Positions 1 through 10,817 of a stretch of 64,000 bases of DNA are shown here, piece after piece. The stretch lies in contig CM060923.1 of assembly GCA_030737875.1 (NCBI GenBank), forward strand, positions 37,316,501 to 37,380,500, read 5' to 3'. Under the pieces are notes generated by a model. It saw nothing but the letters and a program-made list of their open reading frames with translations. It had not been told where the DNA came from and made no database searches. The translations under genes were made by a program, and so were the position numbers. This DNA comes from Allium sativum (taxonomy: Eukaryota; Streptophyta; Magnoliopsida; Asparagales; Amaryllidaceae). How positions within the stretch are numbered: position 1 is the stretch's first letter; each line of letters opens with the position of its first letter.

Positions 1-972
1 TCGGTGATCGGCAAGGTCGTCCATATAGAGCTTCAAAAGGTGCCATGCCAATACTAGTTTGATAGCTGTTGTTGTAGGCGAACTCTACTAATGGAAGATG
101 TTCTTCCCATGTCCCTCCAAAATCCAAGATGCATTATTCACCGTTTCGGTTTAGCCGTCCGTCTGAGGGTGATAATGTTGCTCAAACACAATTGCGTTCC
201 TACTGCCTCTTGTAAGCTCTTCTAAAACTCACTAGTGAAAATGGGATCTCGATCACTTATGATAGTAGAAGGTATGCCGTGTAGACGAACTATCTCTCGG
301 AGATAAACAGATGCTAACCACGCTGTTGTTCTTTTACTCTTAACGGGAATGAAATGGGTGCTCTTGGTAAGTTTATCTACTACTACCAAATCCCTGTATT
401 ACCCTTCCGTGACCTCGGCAACCCGTCGACAAAATCCATGGAAACACTTTCCCATTTCCACTGTGGAACCTCTAAAGGGTGAAGCAAACCACCAGGCTTC
501 TTTTGCTCAGCCTTGCCTTGCTGGCACACTATGCATCTAGAAACTAACTCAGTCACATCCTTCTTCATTCCGGCCCAAAAGAAAACTCGCTTCATGTCCT
601 TATACATCTTGTCACCACTGGGATGTATGGTCATCTTAGAACGATGTGCTTCTTCAAGGATTGTCTTCCTCAAACTCTCTCTCGCAATACGCAAAGTCTC
701 CCATCCCTATGCAACCAACCTTTTTCATCGATAGTATACCTACTTAGATGGCTCGAAGACTCCCCTCTTATGAGCTTGTCTACTATCTCTCTCAGTTGTG
801 GGTCATCTCGCTGTACCGCACCTATTTGTCCCAAAAGCGTAGGTCGCATCTCTAATGATGCTAACAAACCGGGTATATAATTGATAGAGGGTCTAAAGTC
901 AAAGGTAGATATATACTCCAAACTCTGCCGCTTGACAAACAAAGGACTCAAAGTCAGCTTCTTTCTACTCAA
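1..972 (-). pseudogene. Element A integrase (degenerate pol segment)
   Basis: The integrase inserts the cDNA copy into host DNA. From high to low coordinates the minus strand shows the N-terminal HHCC zinc-binding region (HRSKMTIHPS, then SRCIVCQQGKAEQKKPGG near 500-640), the linker PLEVPQWKWESVSMDFVDGL around 430-470, then the catalytic core VVDKLTKSTHFIPV near 350-380 and the second-aspartate block ISDRDPIFTSEF near 240. After that come a stop codon (the residue after TSEF), a frame change, a YHPQTDG block with another stop replacing the following Gln, and a restored reading LPLVEFAYNNSYQTSIGMAP followed by FEALYGRP near 10-70. The C-terminal part and any chromodomain lie outside the window. 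Multiple stops make it non-functional. Confidence 0.88.
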
Positions 973-1090
973 GGCATCAACTACAACGTTACCCTTGCCA
1001 GGGGTATAAGCAATCTCAAAATCATGGGATGCTTAGAACTCCATCCACTCTGTTGCCTTAAGTTTTGATCTTTTTGAGAGAACATGTATT

Positions 1091-1534
1091 TTAGTGACTT
1101 ATGGTATGTATATAACTCAAACTCTCTCCAAGCAAGTAATGGCGCCAAGAATTAAGTGCAAAAACTATGGCATCTAAATCTAGTTTGTGGGTAGGGTAAT
1201 TCCTCTCATTGACCTTCAACTGCCTTCCATTATAACATATCACCCTTCCCTCTTGCATCAAAACTACTCCAAGCCCTGTCCAGCAAGCATCGGCATACAC
1301 TGTGAACGGTTTACTCCCATCTGGAAAAAGTAAAACTGGAGTTGTCGTCAAAGCACTCTTCAAACGTTGAAAAGCATCATCACAATCTACATCCCAAGGA
1401 AAGGTCAAATTCTTTTTCGTCAACCGTGTAAGTGGGGCTGATTTCTTAGCAAAGTCCTTAATGAACTTCCTATACTAGCCCGCCAACCCTAGAAAACTTC
1501 TTACTTCCATTGCATTCTCAGGAATCTTCCAATC
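1091..1534 (-). pseudogene. Element A RNase H (degenerate pol segment)
   Basis: RNase H removes the RNA strand during reverse transcription. The segment shows the RT-RNase H connection (LAG, stop, YRKF, then [12 protein letters not shown]) followed by the core [15 protein letters not shown] with the first catalytic Asp, [12 protein letters not shown], and [20 protein letters not shown]. In most plant gypsy elements the second acidic residue is a Glu in a H(D/E)LELAAVVFAL block; here it reads [10 protein letters not shown], a conservative loss. A TAG interrupts the link to RT near 1470, and the reading closes around 1090. It is continuous with RT upstream and integrase downstream. Confidence 0.88.
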
Positions 1535-2305
1535 TTAGATTGCCACTACCTTCATGGGATCCACTGCTATCCCTTCCTTAGAGACCACGTGCCCTAAGAA
1601 CCTCACTTCCTTCCTCCAAAAATGACATTTGGAGAACTTAGCTTTGAGTTGATATGCTCGAAGGGTCTCTAAGACTTCCCTAAGATGTAGGGCATGCTCT
1701 ACCTCGCTTCTAGAGAATATCATGATTTCATCCACAAAGACTACCACGAACTTGTTTAGAAACTCCCTAAACACCCTACTCATCAAGTCCACGAAATATG
1801 CAGGTGCATTCTTCAAACCAAAAGGCATGATGCGCCATTCAAAGAAACCGTCTGGAGTTCTAAATATAGTCTTAACTGTGCTGCCCTCAGCCACCCTTTG
1901 CCGATGAAATCCTGTAGCTAAATCCAACTTCGAGAAAACCGAAGCACCAACCAATTGATCGAACAAGTCATCTATCCTCGGTAATGGGTGTCTGTTCTTC
2001 TTTGTGAGCTTATTCAGCTCCCTATAGTCCATGCACATTCTGAGCGAACCATCAGCCTTCGTGGCAAAAACAACAGGAGCACCCCACTCCAAGATACTTC
2101 TTCTTATGGACCCTTTCTCAAGCAACTCTTTCACTTGTTTACTAAGCTTCCTCCTTTCTCTTGGAGCCATGTGGCGTATAGGCAATGCAACTAGCTTTGC
2201 ATTGTCCACCAAGTATATATGAAAATCTGTCTCGCATTTTGGAGGTAAGCCCCTAACCTCCTCAAAGACATCTGCATACTCACGGACTACTCGAACAAAT
2301 TGCAA
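1535..2305 (-). pseudogene. Element A reverse transcriptase (degenerate pol segment)
   Basis: This 256-residue open stretch covers the RT palm and fingers. Landmarks are [20 protein letters not shown], then [40 protein letters not shown], the [16 protein letters not shown] block and [15 protein letters not shown]. The catalytic motif, normally (F/Y)xDD, reads FVDEIMIFS, so the second active-site Asp is Glu. The region after [10 protein letters not shown] has also lost usual residues. RT copies the genomic RNA into cDNA in the capsid. The frame is open here, but stops lie on both sides in the polyprotein, and with the DD to DE change it is very unlikely to work. Confidence 0.92.
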
Positions 2306-2452
2306 ATCATCAATAGATGTGTCAAGAGATTCTAGTTAGCTAAGCATACCAGAACCCTTAGGGTCACATGAGATATCTAGAGTATTCACCAAACTAGTCA
2401 ACAGTCTTACTACCCTCTTTTCACAGTCGAGAATGGCACCATACCTCGCTAG

Positions 2453-2764
2453 CTAATCCATTCCTAGAATCAACCAATAGCCCGTGAAACCAAGCACATA
2501 AGCGTTGCATTCGAACTCAATGCCATAAACAGATATCCTCAAATCCCAACATAACATAGAGAGATGAGCCGTACCCCAAATAGGATTTGAGGCAACAACG
2601 GGATCCACTACTATACTAGTATCTACGTGCAGAGACTCAACAAAAGAAGCAGATATAAATGAATATGAAGCGCCAGAATCTAACAAAGTACGTACAGGAT
2701 GATCGAAAAGGAAAATCAAACTTTCAACAGAAATGTTTCTACCTCTCTCTTGCGTTGCTGCCAT
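2453..2764 (-). pseudogene. Element A aspartic protease (degenerate)
   Basis: This is the retroviral-type aspartic protease that cleaves the polyprotein. The active-site motif LLDSGASYSFIS is present, with typical flanks: an N-terminal FLFDHPVRT and a C-terminal hydrophobic block ending in LILGMD, the usual marker of the end of the plant gypsy protease fold. The reading starts just downstream of the gag zinc knuckles and ends before RT. Bases 2306-2452 are a degenerate protease-RT linker with stops. In plant chromoviruses gag and pol are normally one frame; here the chain is interrupted. Confidence 0.88.
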
Positions 2765-3706
2765 GAGAGAATGAACCTGCCCTCCAGAAGTAGATCCTGT
2801 CCTCTATCCTTGCCCTTGTCTTTGCCTCCTTGGGCAGTCTTTAATCATATGTCCTGCCTCACCACATTGGAAGCAACCAGTCCTCTTCGTCTTCTTACAG
2901 TCCTTCTTCAAATGGCCCGGTATTCCACAATTGTGACACTTTCTTTTCTCTGAGCCCTTGTTAGACTTACCGCCCTTCTTTTGTTATTGTTGCGCCTTCT
3001 TTGGATCCCCTTTCTTGTCCTGTGCCTTATCTACGTTAGCACCGTTCTCCTCTTCATGTATTAGTGCCATATCAACAAGATTCTCGAAAGTAACCCCCAT
3101 AGGAATGTGGGACATATCCAACCCGTGTAATGGTTCATTCAGACCCTTGGCAAATATCAAAGCCTTCTTATGTGGTGTAGTATCTAATTCCACCAAATCT
3201 TGCTAACTGGTTAAACTTGTTAACATACTCCTTCATAGACAAACTCCCTTGTTTCAAAGCCAAGAACCTCTCCATGTATAAACTCTTCTCTGCTTGTGAA
3301 AGAAATTTTAACCCGAACCTTTGTCTAAAATCCATCCACATCTCCATTGCACGTCCTCCATTAGTTATTTTCCACCAAAATGAAGCTTCATCCTTCATCA
3401 ACCAAGCAGCTAGCTGAACCTTCATTCCATTGTCTATCACAAAGATACCAAACAAGTCCTCCACTTCCTTGAGCCAATTCTGAGCCTCAACAAACGTCTC
3501 AGTTCCATAATACGGTTTTCCGCCCATCGCACAGAAGTCTTGCATATATTAGAAAAAGCGTCTACATGGGGAGGAGGAGGAGGAGCGGCCGCTGCTGGGG
3601 GAGGAGGAACGTTTGCTGGGCCTGCGGCAGTATCCCTAGCCTCCAAATACCTTCTGAACCAGCCTGGTATCTGTACGCCCTCGGGTATATCAGGTTCCCC
3701 AGACAT
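2765..3706 (-). pseudogene. Element A gag with two CCHC zinc knuckles (frameshifted)
   Basis: Gag forms the cytoplasmic virus-like particle. The start is MSGEPDIPEGVQIPGWFRRY at 3706, followed by a Pro/Ala-rich linker, the capsid region (WLMKDEASFWWKI, FLSQAEKSLYMERF, SLSMKEYVNKFNQLARFG) and two perfect CX2CX4HX4C knuckles (CHNCGIPGHLKKDC and CFQCGEAGHMIKDC) at about 2810-2940. Near 3190-3200 one base has been gained or lost, because LARFG continues in a different frame as VELDTTPHKKAL. A TAA replaces a Gln codon near 2990, and a frame change also separates the N-terminal Pro-rich part from the capsid. The homologous gag of element F (61588-62508) is the best local comparison. Confidence 0.92.
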
Positions 3707-3899
3707 GCTGAAAGGAAAAAAGGAAGAGATTCAAAACAAGGAATCGAAAGATAGATATATGGCTTTTGGGGATTATGTTTTTCATAATAAACCTTTCTCT
3801 TGAAAATATCATCTTTAAAACATGCTTTTGAGAATACTTTTTTTTTAAATGCTTTTGAAAACGATTTTCAAAATCTTTTATCTGTTCTGGTAACCTTCA

Positions 3900-3911
3900 G
3901 CTCTGATACCA
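3900..3911 (-). other. Element A primer-binding site (initiator tRNA-Met)
   Basis: On the minus strand this reads TGGTATCAGAGC, the standard plant LTR-retrotransposon PBS complementary to the 3' end of initiator tRNA-Met. It lies two bases from the LTR edge at 3914 and upstream of gag. Confidence 0.95.
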
Positions 3912-5150
3912 CGTGTAACACCCCACGTCCGTTAATGTCACTCACTAAGGGAGTGCATTAACTTTCATGGAGTGTTATAAGAGTATAGAACAGAACATCA
4001 CAAGATAGATATATAAAATGGTACTTAAAATTTCAAAATTTGTTTATTGCAGCGGAAAAGCAAAATATATCTGGTTACAACATCAAAACCATGTACTAAA
4101 GCCAAGTATACAAATACCATTCTGGAACAAAATTATTATCAGAGTACATAAAAAAACCATAATCCCACTCCAAATAGCCATAATGAAGAAGAAATAAAAC
4201 TAAGCATTACTTTCAACACTTCCAAGCACTTCAAGAGGAAAGAAATCCGAGTCAATCTCCACTAATCCCACCCTGAGGACCTGGGGCAAAAAGAAAGAAA
4301 AGAGGCGAAACAAAAAAAGGTCAGACATAAAGTCTGGCGAGTCCAGTGACTTTAACAATATAATCAGTAAAGTAACACGATAAGAACATAAACTGAATAT
4401 AAGAGATGACTGTAACATAAGCAGATATGACAAGGTGAACAAGGTAAGCAAGATAGAACATCGACTGCGCTCCTAACCACTATAAGATATGCTCTGCACT
4501 GTACCAACATACTAGTTACATATTAAAAGATGATCCCTCCCTACTAATCATAATTATGGTAGCTTCATGTACTCGTAGCTTCTCTCGTAGGTGCCCCATT
4601 TGCTCCTACCACTACTAGTTGTACCCACTACCCTTCCCATTCGATTGACTCCCTAACCTCACAGACACTTGTGCTAGTCCCACAATAGGGTGTATCACTC
4701 CCTAAGGTGGCAACCCCGATACTACTGAAATGCACAGCTTATGCCTACATGATGGAATAGCGTCTTACCTACCAGCCCGGACCCGCGCACGCACATGACT
4801 CTGTTGGACTTGCACTGCCATCGCTAACTCTTTATTGACTTCTTACAATCAACCCCAGTAAGCATTTCCCTCTCCTCGACCTAGTTCAAGCTCATATAGG
4901 TAGTAAAATGGGTTACTGGTTAAAAAGGGTACACACACTTGACACAAGCTTCCCTCCTAAGCTTGGTCCCCACTAGGAATTCCCACTTAACCCCTTTTTA
5001 TCCTCATGTCTAATCACATGTCTCATCTTGGTTAAGTGCTTTTATTATATTTCACATGCTACCCACTTAACCATTTATTATTCCCATGTATAATCACATG
5101 TCTTATCTTGGTTAAGTGTTCATTAATTCATTATAACTGTAATCTTGCAA

Positions 5151-5370
5151 GACCTCCCAGATTAGATTACTGTTTTGCGGTTGCTGGATATGTCGGGCGG
5201 TTATGGGTAGGCTTATACTGCAATCCAAATCTAACCTCGTGTCTTTGCATTATTACGCATCTAATTTCTGCCTTTGACCTCTCATATTAGATTACCGTTT
5301 GTGGTTGCTGGATTTTTCGGGCGATTCCGAGTAGGCTTATACCGCAATCCGAATCTAACCTAGTGTCTTA
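5151..5370 (-). repeat. Tandem pair of LTR hairpins (element A)
   Basis: There are two related units, 5151-5247 and 5276-5370. Each starts with GACCTC on the plus strand and ends in CTAACCT(C/A)GTGTCTT. Outer arms are TTAGATT paired with AATCTAA in both units. The second unit also has an inner TTGTGG/CCGCAA stem around a GC-rich centre (GGGCG..T). The same paired module occurs in every Tekay-like LTR in the window. Confidence 0.75.
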
Positions 5371-6140
5371 GGCATTTATTATCACTTTCTTGATTCAAAC
5401 CCCAATTTCAAATCTTGGATTATAATATATTCCAATCACCCATAATTTCCAATCTAAATTATGTTTATAATTTTAATCCAAATTATGCCTATAATCTCAT
5501 ATATACAAGTTATGCTAAAATATGCCCAAATCCATTTTCCATAGCCATCAACTATTTATGCCAAATCTCATTTTATTACATATTTCCCAACTTTTCCCAA
5601 TTATTCCAATGTTATTCGTACGTAAATCTCAACGCAATATGCTTAGGCTCAAAGTTAGCCTAATATCAAAAAGGAAAAAGGAAAAGAAGAAGGGGAGATA
5701 ATCAAAACATCCAAATTGGCATAAACATATAAATGGGCATGTGAAATGAATTACGATAAAGTAGATTTGATAGGCATATGATAATAGTAGCTGGGTATGA
5801 ATCTGAAGGACAACAAATTACAAAACTTGATATGATTCATCTTATTTACATGCATATACATCAGATCCAATTTACAATCCTATCAGAATTTATTTTTAAT
5901 TCAATTATATGTGAAAGTGACCTAAACTCACAGCGATAAGATCGAAAAGAAGAGAATTAGGCTTTGTTGTAGCAAATCTAATCTTGAATAATCTCTAATT
6001 TGATTGTTTGTAGATCTGATCTTCTAATTGGAATACTCCTATTCTGATTTGTTTTGGTGGAGAAGAAAGGCTAGTTTAGATTAGAGCTGCATGGAGCGCC
6101 ATGGATGAAAAAAATGATATTAGGGTTAGGTTTAGGTGTA

Positions 6141-6148
6141 TATTTATA
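6141..6148 (-). promoter_or_regulatory. TATA box of element A LTR
   Basis: TATAAATA on the minus strand, about 120 bases downstream (in element orientation) of the palindrome at 6272. The downstream sequence begins 'caccta', then 'aaccctaa', typical of plant LTR leaders. This is a position-based inference. Confidence 0.65.
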
Positions 6149-6271
6149 GGTGTATTAGGTGAATTAGGACCCTTAGATTAGATTAGGTACCATCTGAACC
6201 ATCAAGACTAAAAAAAAACGTCATCCATCCAATCTCAGAAAAACACATCGTCAGATATAGATCTGGCTAAT

Positions 6272-6285
6272 GGGTGTCGACACCC
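6272..6285. promoter_or_regulatory. GTCGAC-centred palindrome in U3 (element A)
   Basis: GGGTGTCGACACCC is a perfect 14-base palindrome, followed at 6291-6305 by a degenerate second copy (ggggttgacaccc). It sits just upstream of the LTR TATA box, the same position as the larger palindrome clusters in A', B and D. Confidence 0.75.
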
Positions 6286-6585
6286 TATAGGGGGGTTGAC
6301 ACCCACGAGCGAGAAATTTCCCGCTCAGCTATTTTGGGTTGGATTTCGAATTTTGAACTACTCTAGTTATTTAATTATTACTTAATTAAATTCTTCTTTA
6401 AACTGAAATCTTCGAAGCTTCATAACTTCTTCATACGATGTCCGATTTACGCAAACTCGGACTCCATTCCAAGCAAAATTTCGAGATGAACGCAATGGCA
6501 CAACCTATTTTCCTTAATTCTTCTTCTAAAAATTAAGTATTCTTTAATTTGTCATTTTAATATTTTAAAATTACAGGGTGTTATA

Positions 6586-8285
6586 GTGTCAATCTGATGT
6601 TGATTTTGGTCTTCGGGGTTGATACTTAGGGAGTTATTCACTTACCAATGTATATGTGAATTAAGACCTACTTAATTATAAATTAAGTAGAACATGTTAT
6701 GGTAACCGTAAGATGGAATAATGAATAGATTATGAGGATAACATGTTGTAGGCTTATTAATAAACTTAAACGTGTTAAGTTATAAATGGAATTAATAAGC
6801 AAGGGTAACTTGGTAAACTTAAAAAGGAAGTTAATGTGAATGAGAATAACCAAGTTAAATGAGAAAACTGAAGAAGTGGCGCAAGCGTGTAATTAATGAT
6901 TAGACGTAGGGTCTAATGACATATTAAACTGAGGCGCTTGGAGCAGCCCATACGTTATAGGATGAATAGCCCAACGAGGTAGATCATCACGGTGTCATAA
7001 TGCACGAGGGGAGCGCATATTCATATGACTTTTCTGGCGGCTCCAACAGACTGGAAGGGGAAGCATACGGCTTCCTAAAACGTTAAAGGTGCTCCTAGTT
7101 GTCTTCTATGTAGTAGCAGATGTTTAAGGCTATGCCCACAGAGGTTGGGTCTGAGCGTAACTACTAGGTGGGTGGGCCTTTACTACAAGAATAACTTGGC
7201 AGTCAGAATGCTGTATGTGTTGACGGAAAAGGTGATTCGGCGGCTGCCTCAACGGAGGTGGAGGGTCAGGACCAACAAGGATAGTAGGTCGTCGAGTGCC
7301 TGTCATCGACAGCAAGAAGGATGCGGATAGACTAGAGCAAGACCCAAGATACCATTAACCATTCACTATCGTGGGACGGCGGTTGAGAGGAGACGCCACA
7401 TGGATGTTTAGATTGCTTGCTTAGGAGTTCTCGCTTAGCTCTTGTAGTCTTTACTAGTTGAGGGAGGGGCTGAGGTGGGGCCATAGCCACCATAGAAGAT
7501 AGACCCTAGGGATATTTTTGTGAGAGGCTCTTAAAGATGGGCCTGCATAGATATGAGGAAAGCTCCCGACCGAGTTCCGTGTTTCTTGTGTAGCCCTGCC
7601 ACGAAACTCGGGCACACATACGATAGGTCTGCGGGTTAGGTATCGAATACGTTTGACGATACGTACATGGGAAAGTCTAAATACATGCATGTCTTCTCTG
7701 GGTAGTGTATCGTAGACTCTGGGGCATTACTCGATGAAGGAATCTAACTTGATGAAAAAGTTCGAGGATAGTAGTCGGTACACGTACATAGTACAACGAT
7801 AGTGGTTCTATGCGGTTGTACCATTGTTATATATGTAAAGAGATATGTACGTTGCTATGGCATAGGATGAGGGACTGCGCACATAAATGTGGTGTTACGG
7901 AGGAGACCGTGCTAGTGGGGTACCATGGGGTGTAACTCAGTTTGGGGGTAGCTACATTTACATTATATTATGTTAATCTACTAGGGAGTAGATGGGTGCG
8001 ACGTTTGTGTGTAAGCCTTGAGCGTTAATAACACTGATAACCTAATTAATAAGAAATGTGATTGAAAGGTATATGTAGGATTATCCAGAAGTGTAATTTA
8101 AGTCCAGTCACCAGAACTTGTGTTCTAACCCCCCTCCTCATATCATTCGCATGTTAGGTTCAAGACAGAGACTGTATACCTTTGGATACTAGTTTAGCAG
8201 TATTGTTATTAAGGTAAAGCTATGTTTTAATTACATTATATTTTATTCCTTCCGCTGTGAGATATTTCCCGAACTCTGACATATT
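6586..8285 (+). repeat. Element A' 5' LTR tail, interrupted by A on its left
   Basis: This matches 12445-14115 of the A' 3' LTR nearly base for base over about 1.7 kb, for example 'gtgtcaatctgatgttgatt' at both starts and 'ttccttccgctg/a' at both ends. The left edge is the insertion point of A. The match stops near 8285, about 130 bases before the LTR 3' end, with no PBS, so the LTR end, PBS and most of the interior were removed by a deletion. No coding content is visible. Confidence 0.85.
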
Positions 8286-9767
8286 TGTATAGTCGAGAGA
8301 ATTGATCTTGTGGGAAGTGTCTAGGAAAGCGTAGTTGAGTTGGAGACCCACTTTGAGTCTAACCCACTGAATAACTTTTAAGAACTTGAAATTGTAAAAG
8401 TTTTGGCAAAAGGAGTTTATGGTGTTTTCAAGTTTTAATCTTAAAAGTATTTTTGATGTTTGAAAGAGATATTTTAGAAACATATTTGTAAAAATGCATA
8501 TTGGGTTTTAAAGTAAAGTAGGGTATACTTTGTAAATTAATAATTTCTTGTTTTAAAAGAATTTTGTCATAAAAAAGTGTACATTATAGGGCATATATAG
8601 CTCACTAGTTTTCATATTTTAATATATGAAAGGTTTAAAAAATAAAGCATACAAAATGTTGCACTTTGTAAATGGAAGTTTTGAAATCTCTATTCGGTTG
8701 ACAATTAATTTTGATTATTGTTTTAAAATGAAATTTTGTTGGGTGGACAGAATAAGTTGTAGAGTAGATGTTTGCACCTTGTGATAAATAGCTAAATTAA
8801 AATTGTAGGCAGAAACAATGTGAAACCAATTAAGAAATAGTTGTCTTTGTCTACTCCAGTTTTTGTGGTTTGAAAAAAAATTTCCCATAGAATGCATAAG
8901 CATTGTAAAGATTAGGATTGTTTCTTGAAAGAAAAGTGTAGGCAAGTAATACACAACAAGGACTAGTAGTGATAGAGAAGGGCAAGTGAGAGTTGAGAGT
9001 TTGTGGTTGGACTTTTTTTAAGTGAAACAGTCTTAGGATTCTTGGCCCTTAGCAGTAGCTATACAGGATGATAGAAAAGCTTGTTTGAAAATAAACTTAA
9101 ATCACTGGATTAAGCCAAATAAGCTAAGAAAGAAAATACCCTAACTAAAAAAAACAAATTAATTGAAGCAACAAATGTGACGGGAACAGAAAATGAAAAT
9201 CTTAAGAAAAGATGGATAAAAATGGAAAATTTTCCAAGATAAGTTGAAAAAGAAAAGAAAATTTTCTTATGTGGGTTATGTTTGGATACGAAAATTGGAA
9301 ATTTTTATAGAGTAGTTACATAAAATCCAAGTACAACTAGAAAAGGTACTTAAAAGAAAAACGAAAGATGTGAATTTTTCCATTTTATACCTTTTTATAA
9401 CATAAAAAATCGAATTTAGAAAATCAGTTTTTTATAAATTTTGAAATTGGTAGGGTTTTGGATGCAACAATTGGATGAACTATGTTCTTACTCTGTAAGA
9501 GTGCGGGAAATTTTGGGTGAAAAAAATTTTGATTTTTCAAAAATATTGCATTCATATAGAACTGAAAGTATGTTTAGGATGTGAGAATCATGCTTTAAAA
9601 GAGATTTTAAAAGTTTGCATACATATAGGTGGTACCAATTAGGCATACATACATTACTATGATGTATTTCACTTTGCACATGTGCACAATGTTTGTAAAA
9701 ATTGGATGCACACATGATGAATGTATATTACACGAGGGATTAGCTATTTAATCCCTATCAAATTTCG
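8286..9767 (+). mobile_element. Element A' residual interior, non-coding
   Basis: This AT-rich 1.5-kb stretch joins the truncated 5' LTR to the PPT at 9768-9795. I see no gag, protease, RT or integrase motif on either strand; the short open frames here have no recognisable content. It is probably the 3' untranslated region left after a large internal deletion, perhaps with unrelated filler. Confidence 0.6.
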
Positions 9768-9795
9768 GGGACGAAATTTCTTAAGGGTGGGAGAA
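9768..9795 (+). other. Element A' polypurine tract and upstream box
   Basis: The box TTTCGGGGACGAAATTTC followed by TTAAGGGTGGGAGAA immediately precedes the LTR start TGTAACACC at 9796. This is the classic plant Tekay/Del-like 3' context, where plus-strand cDNA synthesis is primed. Confidence 0.9.
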
Positions 9796-10239
9796 TGTAA
9801 CACCCCGCATTTTTAAAGAAATTAAAAACGTGGAAATATGTATATATATTATATACATAGATATATTTAAGTGAAAAATTAAATAATGAAAATAAAATTG
9901 CATGTAATAAGTTCTTGCAGTGAAATGAAGGAAAAAGATTAATAAAAGAAATTACATGCAATATATGAAATGAGAAAAATGCAATGTAATGCAATTAAAA
10001 TTGCATGCGAACATTTAAAAAGAAATAAAAAGGAAAATTTGGAAAGCTTCTAGAATTTGGTCATGAAATTAGCGTCATTGCATTCGTGGCGATTTTATGG
10101 TCAATTTAGACTTATGGTTTGTAGAAAAACGATTTAAAATGAAAGAGATATCTTTAATTTAAATAATGTAACAAAACATGAAAAAGAGGAATGAGAAAAA
10201 GGATAATATCTAGCATTGTCATAATTCTTGTTAACAAAA

Positions 10240-10311
10240 GACTTAGTAGCTCAGTTGGCTAGAACATGTGACTTGTATACAAGAGGTTGAGAGTTTGATT
10301 CCCACCAGCGC
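10240..10311 (+). pseudogene. tRNA-derived relic, most like tRNA-Thr(UGU)
   Basis: The D-arm block TAGCTCAGTTGGCTAGAAC is intact. The anticodon region TGTGACTTGTAT resembles a tRNA-Thr(UGU) arm with the 3' side of the stem partly lost. The T-loop reads AGTTTGATTCCCAC, and CAGCGC follows at the acceptor position. The 5' acceptor strand does not pair with it and the T-stem is degraded, so this is not a working tRNA. A short T-run follows. It could be a tRNA pseudogene or the head of a tRNA-derived SINE caught in the LTR. Confidence 0.6.
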
Positions 10312-10591
10312 TATATGTTTTTTTTAAGGGAATGGCTAAAAAGTGTCTTAGTACGAAAAGCGTTAAAAGGGGGTTTAATTGAGAGTATGTTTCAAAAGGG
10401 GAAAAATATATATTAATTGGTTTGAAATTGTTCGCTAGCATATGCGCAAGAGTTGAATACATATGAACATAATTCAGAATAAGGGTTGCGCGCGAACAAA
10501 AGAGGATATTTGAAATTTGATTTATCAAATTTCAAAGAAATAAATATAATATAATATAATATAATATATATATATATATATATGACGTGTA

Positions 10592-10660
10592 GGGGGTGTC
10601 GACACATGTGTCGACACCCCTGCATGTCGACACCCAAGCAGAAGTGTCGACACCCCCTGC
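10592..10660. promoter_or_regulatory. GTCGAC palindrome cluster in U3 (element A')
   Basis: Bases 10593-10620 form a perfect 28-base palindrome with arms GGGGTGTCGACACA and TGTGTCGACACCCC. Two further GTCGACACCC copies follow at about 10626 and 10646. The TATA box is 190 bases downstream. Such sequence can form a cruciform, or a hairpin if transcribed. Confidence 0.85.
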
Positions 10661-10809
10661 TGCTACGCATCACGTTGCAAACATTGCGCGTTTTTATTGG
10701 TTAATGTTTTTTTTTCCGCAAGGCGGCCATTTCCTATTTGTCGGATGATGTGGTTAGCTTTGATGGTGATTTAGATTAAATCTAAAGGACTAGATTAGTT
10801 TAGCATGCC

Positions 10810-10817
10810 TATAAATA
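10810..10817 (+). promoter_or_regulatory. TATA box of A' LTR
   Basis: TATAAATA followed by 'aggtggctagggttact', a leader start like those of other LTRs here. The assignment rests on position and motif. Confidence 0.7.

Larger units (their letters stand above)
1..6585 (-). mobile_element. Element A: Ty3/gypsy chromovirus-like LTR retrotransposon, 3' part cut by window edge
   Basis: Read on the minus strand, the order is 5' LTR (3914-6585), PBS (3900-3911), gag with two zinc knuckles, protease, reverse transcriptase, RNase H and integrase, the Ty3/gypsy order. The 3' LTR lies beyond base 1. The polyprotein is broken by several in-frame stops and at least one frameshift, so it is dead. Protein similarity, the tRNA-iMet PBS and the TGTAACACC/GGGTGTTA(C/T)A termini fit the plant Tekay/Del group; the lineage is inferred from remembered family features. 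Its right LTR edge abuts sequence that is continuous in a second copy at 12445, so A is inserted inside the 5' LTR of element A'. A target-site duplication cannot be checked because the left edge is missing. Confidence 0.93.
3914..6585 (-). repeat. Element A 5' LTR, 2672 bp
   Basis: The LTR is bounded on the plus strand by TGTAACACCCC (3914) and GGGTGTTATA (6576-6585), an imperfect version of the inverted termini seen in the other LTRs here. In element orientation it has a U3 with the tract 'acgcaaactcggactcc' shared with F, a palindrome and TATA box near 6141-6285, the paired hairpins at 5151-5370, and the CCGCTG motif near 4051. It is AT-rich and non-coding; short open frames in it are not supported. 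Confidence 0.9.

Noticed and set aside
3540..3803. Glycine/alanine-rich plus-strand frame
   Set aside because: It is the opposite strand of the Pro/Ala-rich gag leader of element A.
10240..10311. Functional tRNA gene
   Set aside because: Acceptor strands do not pair and the anticodon and T stems are damaged. Reported as a relic instead.
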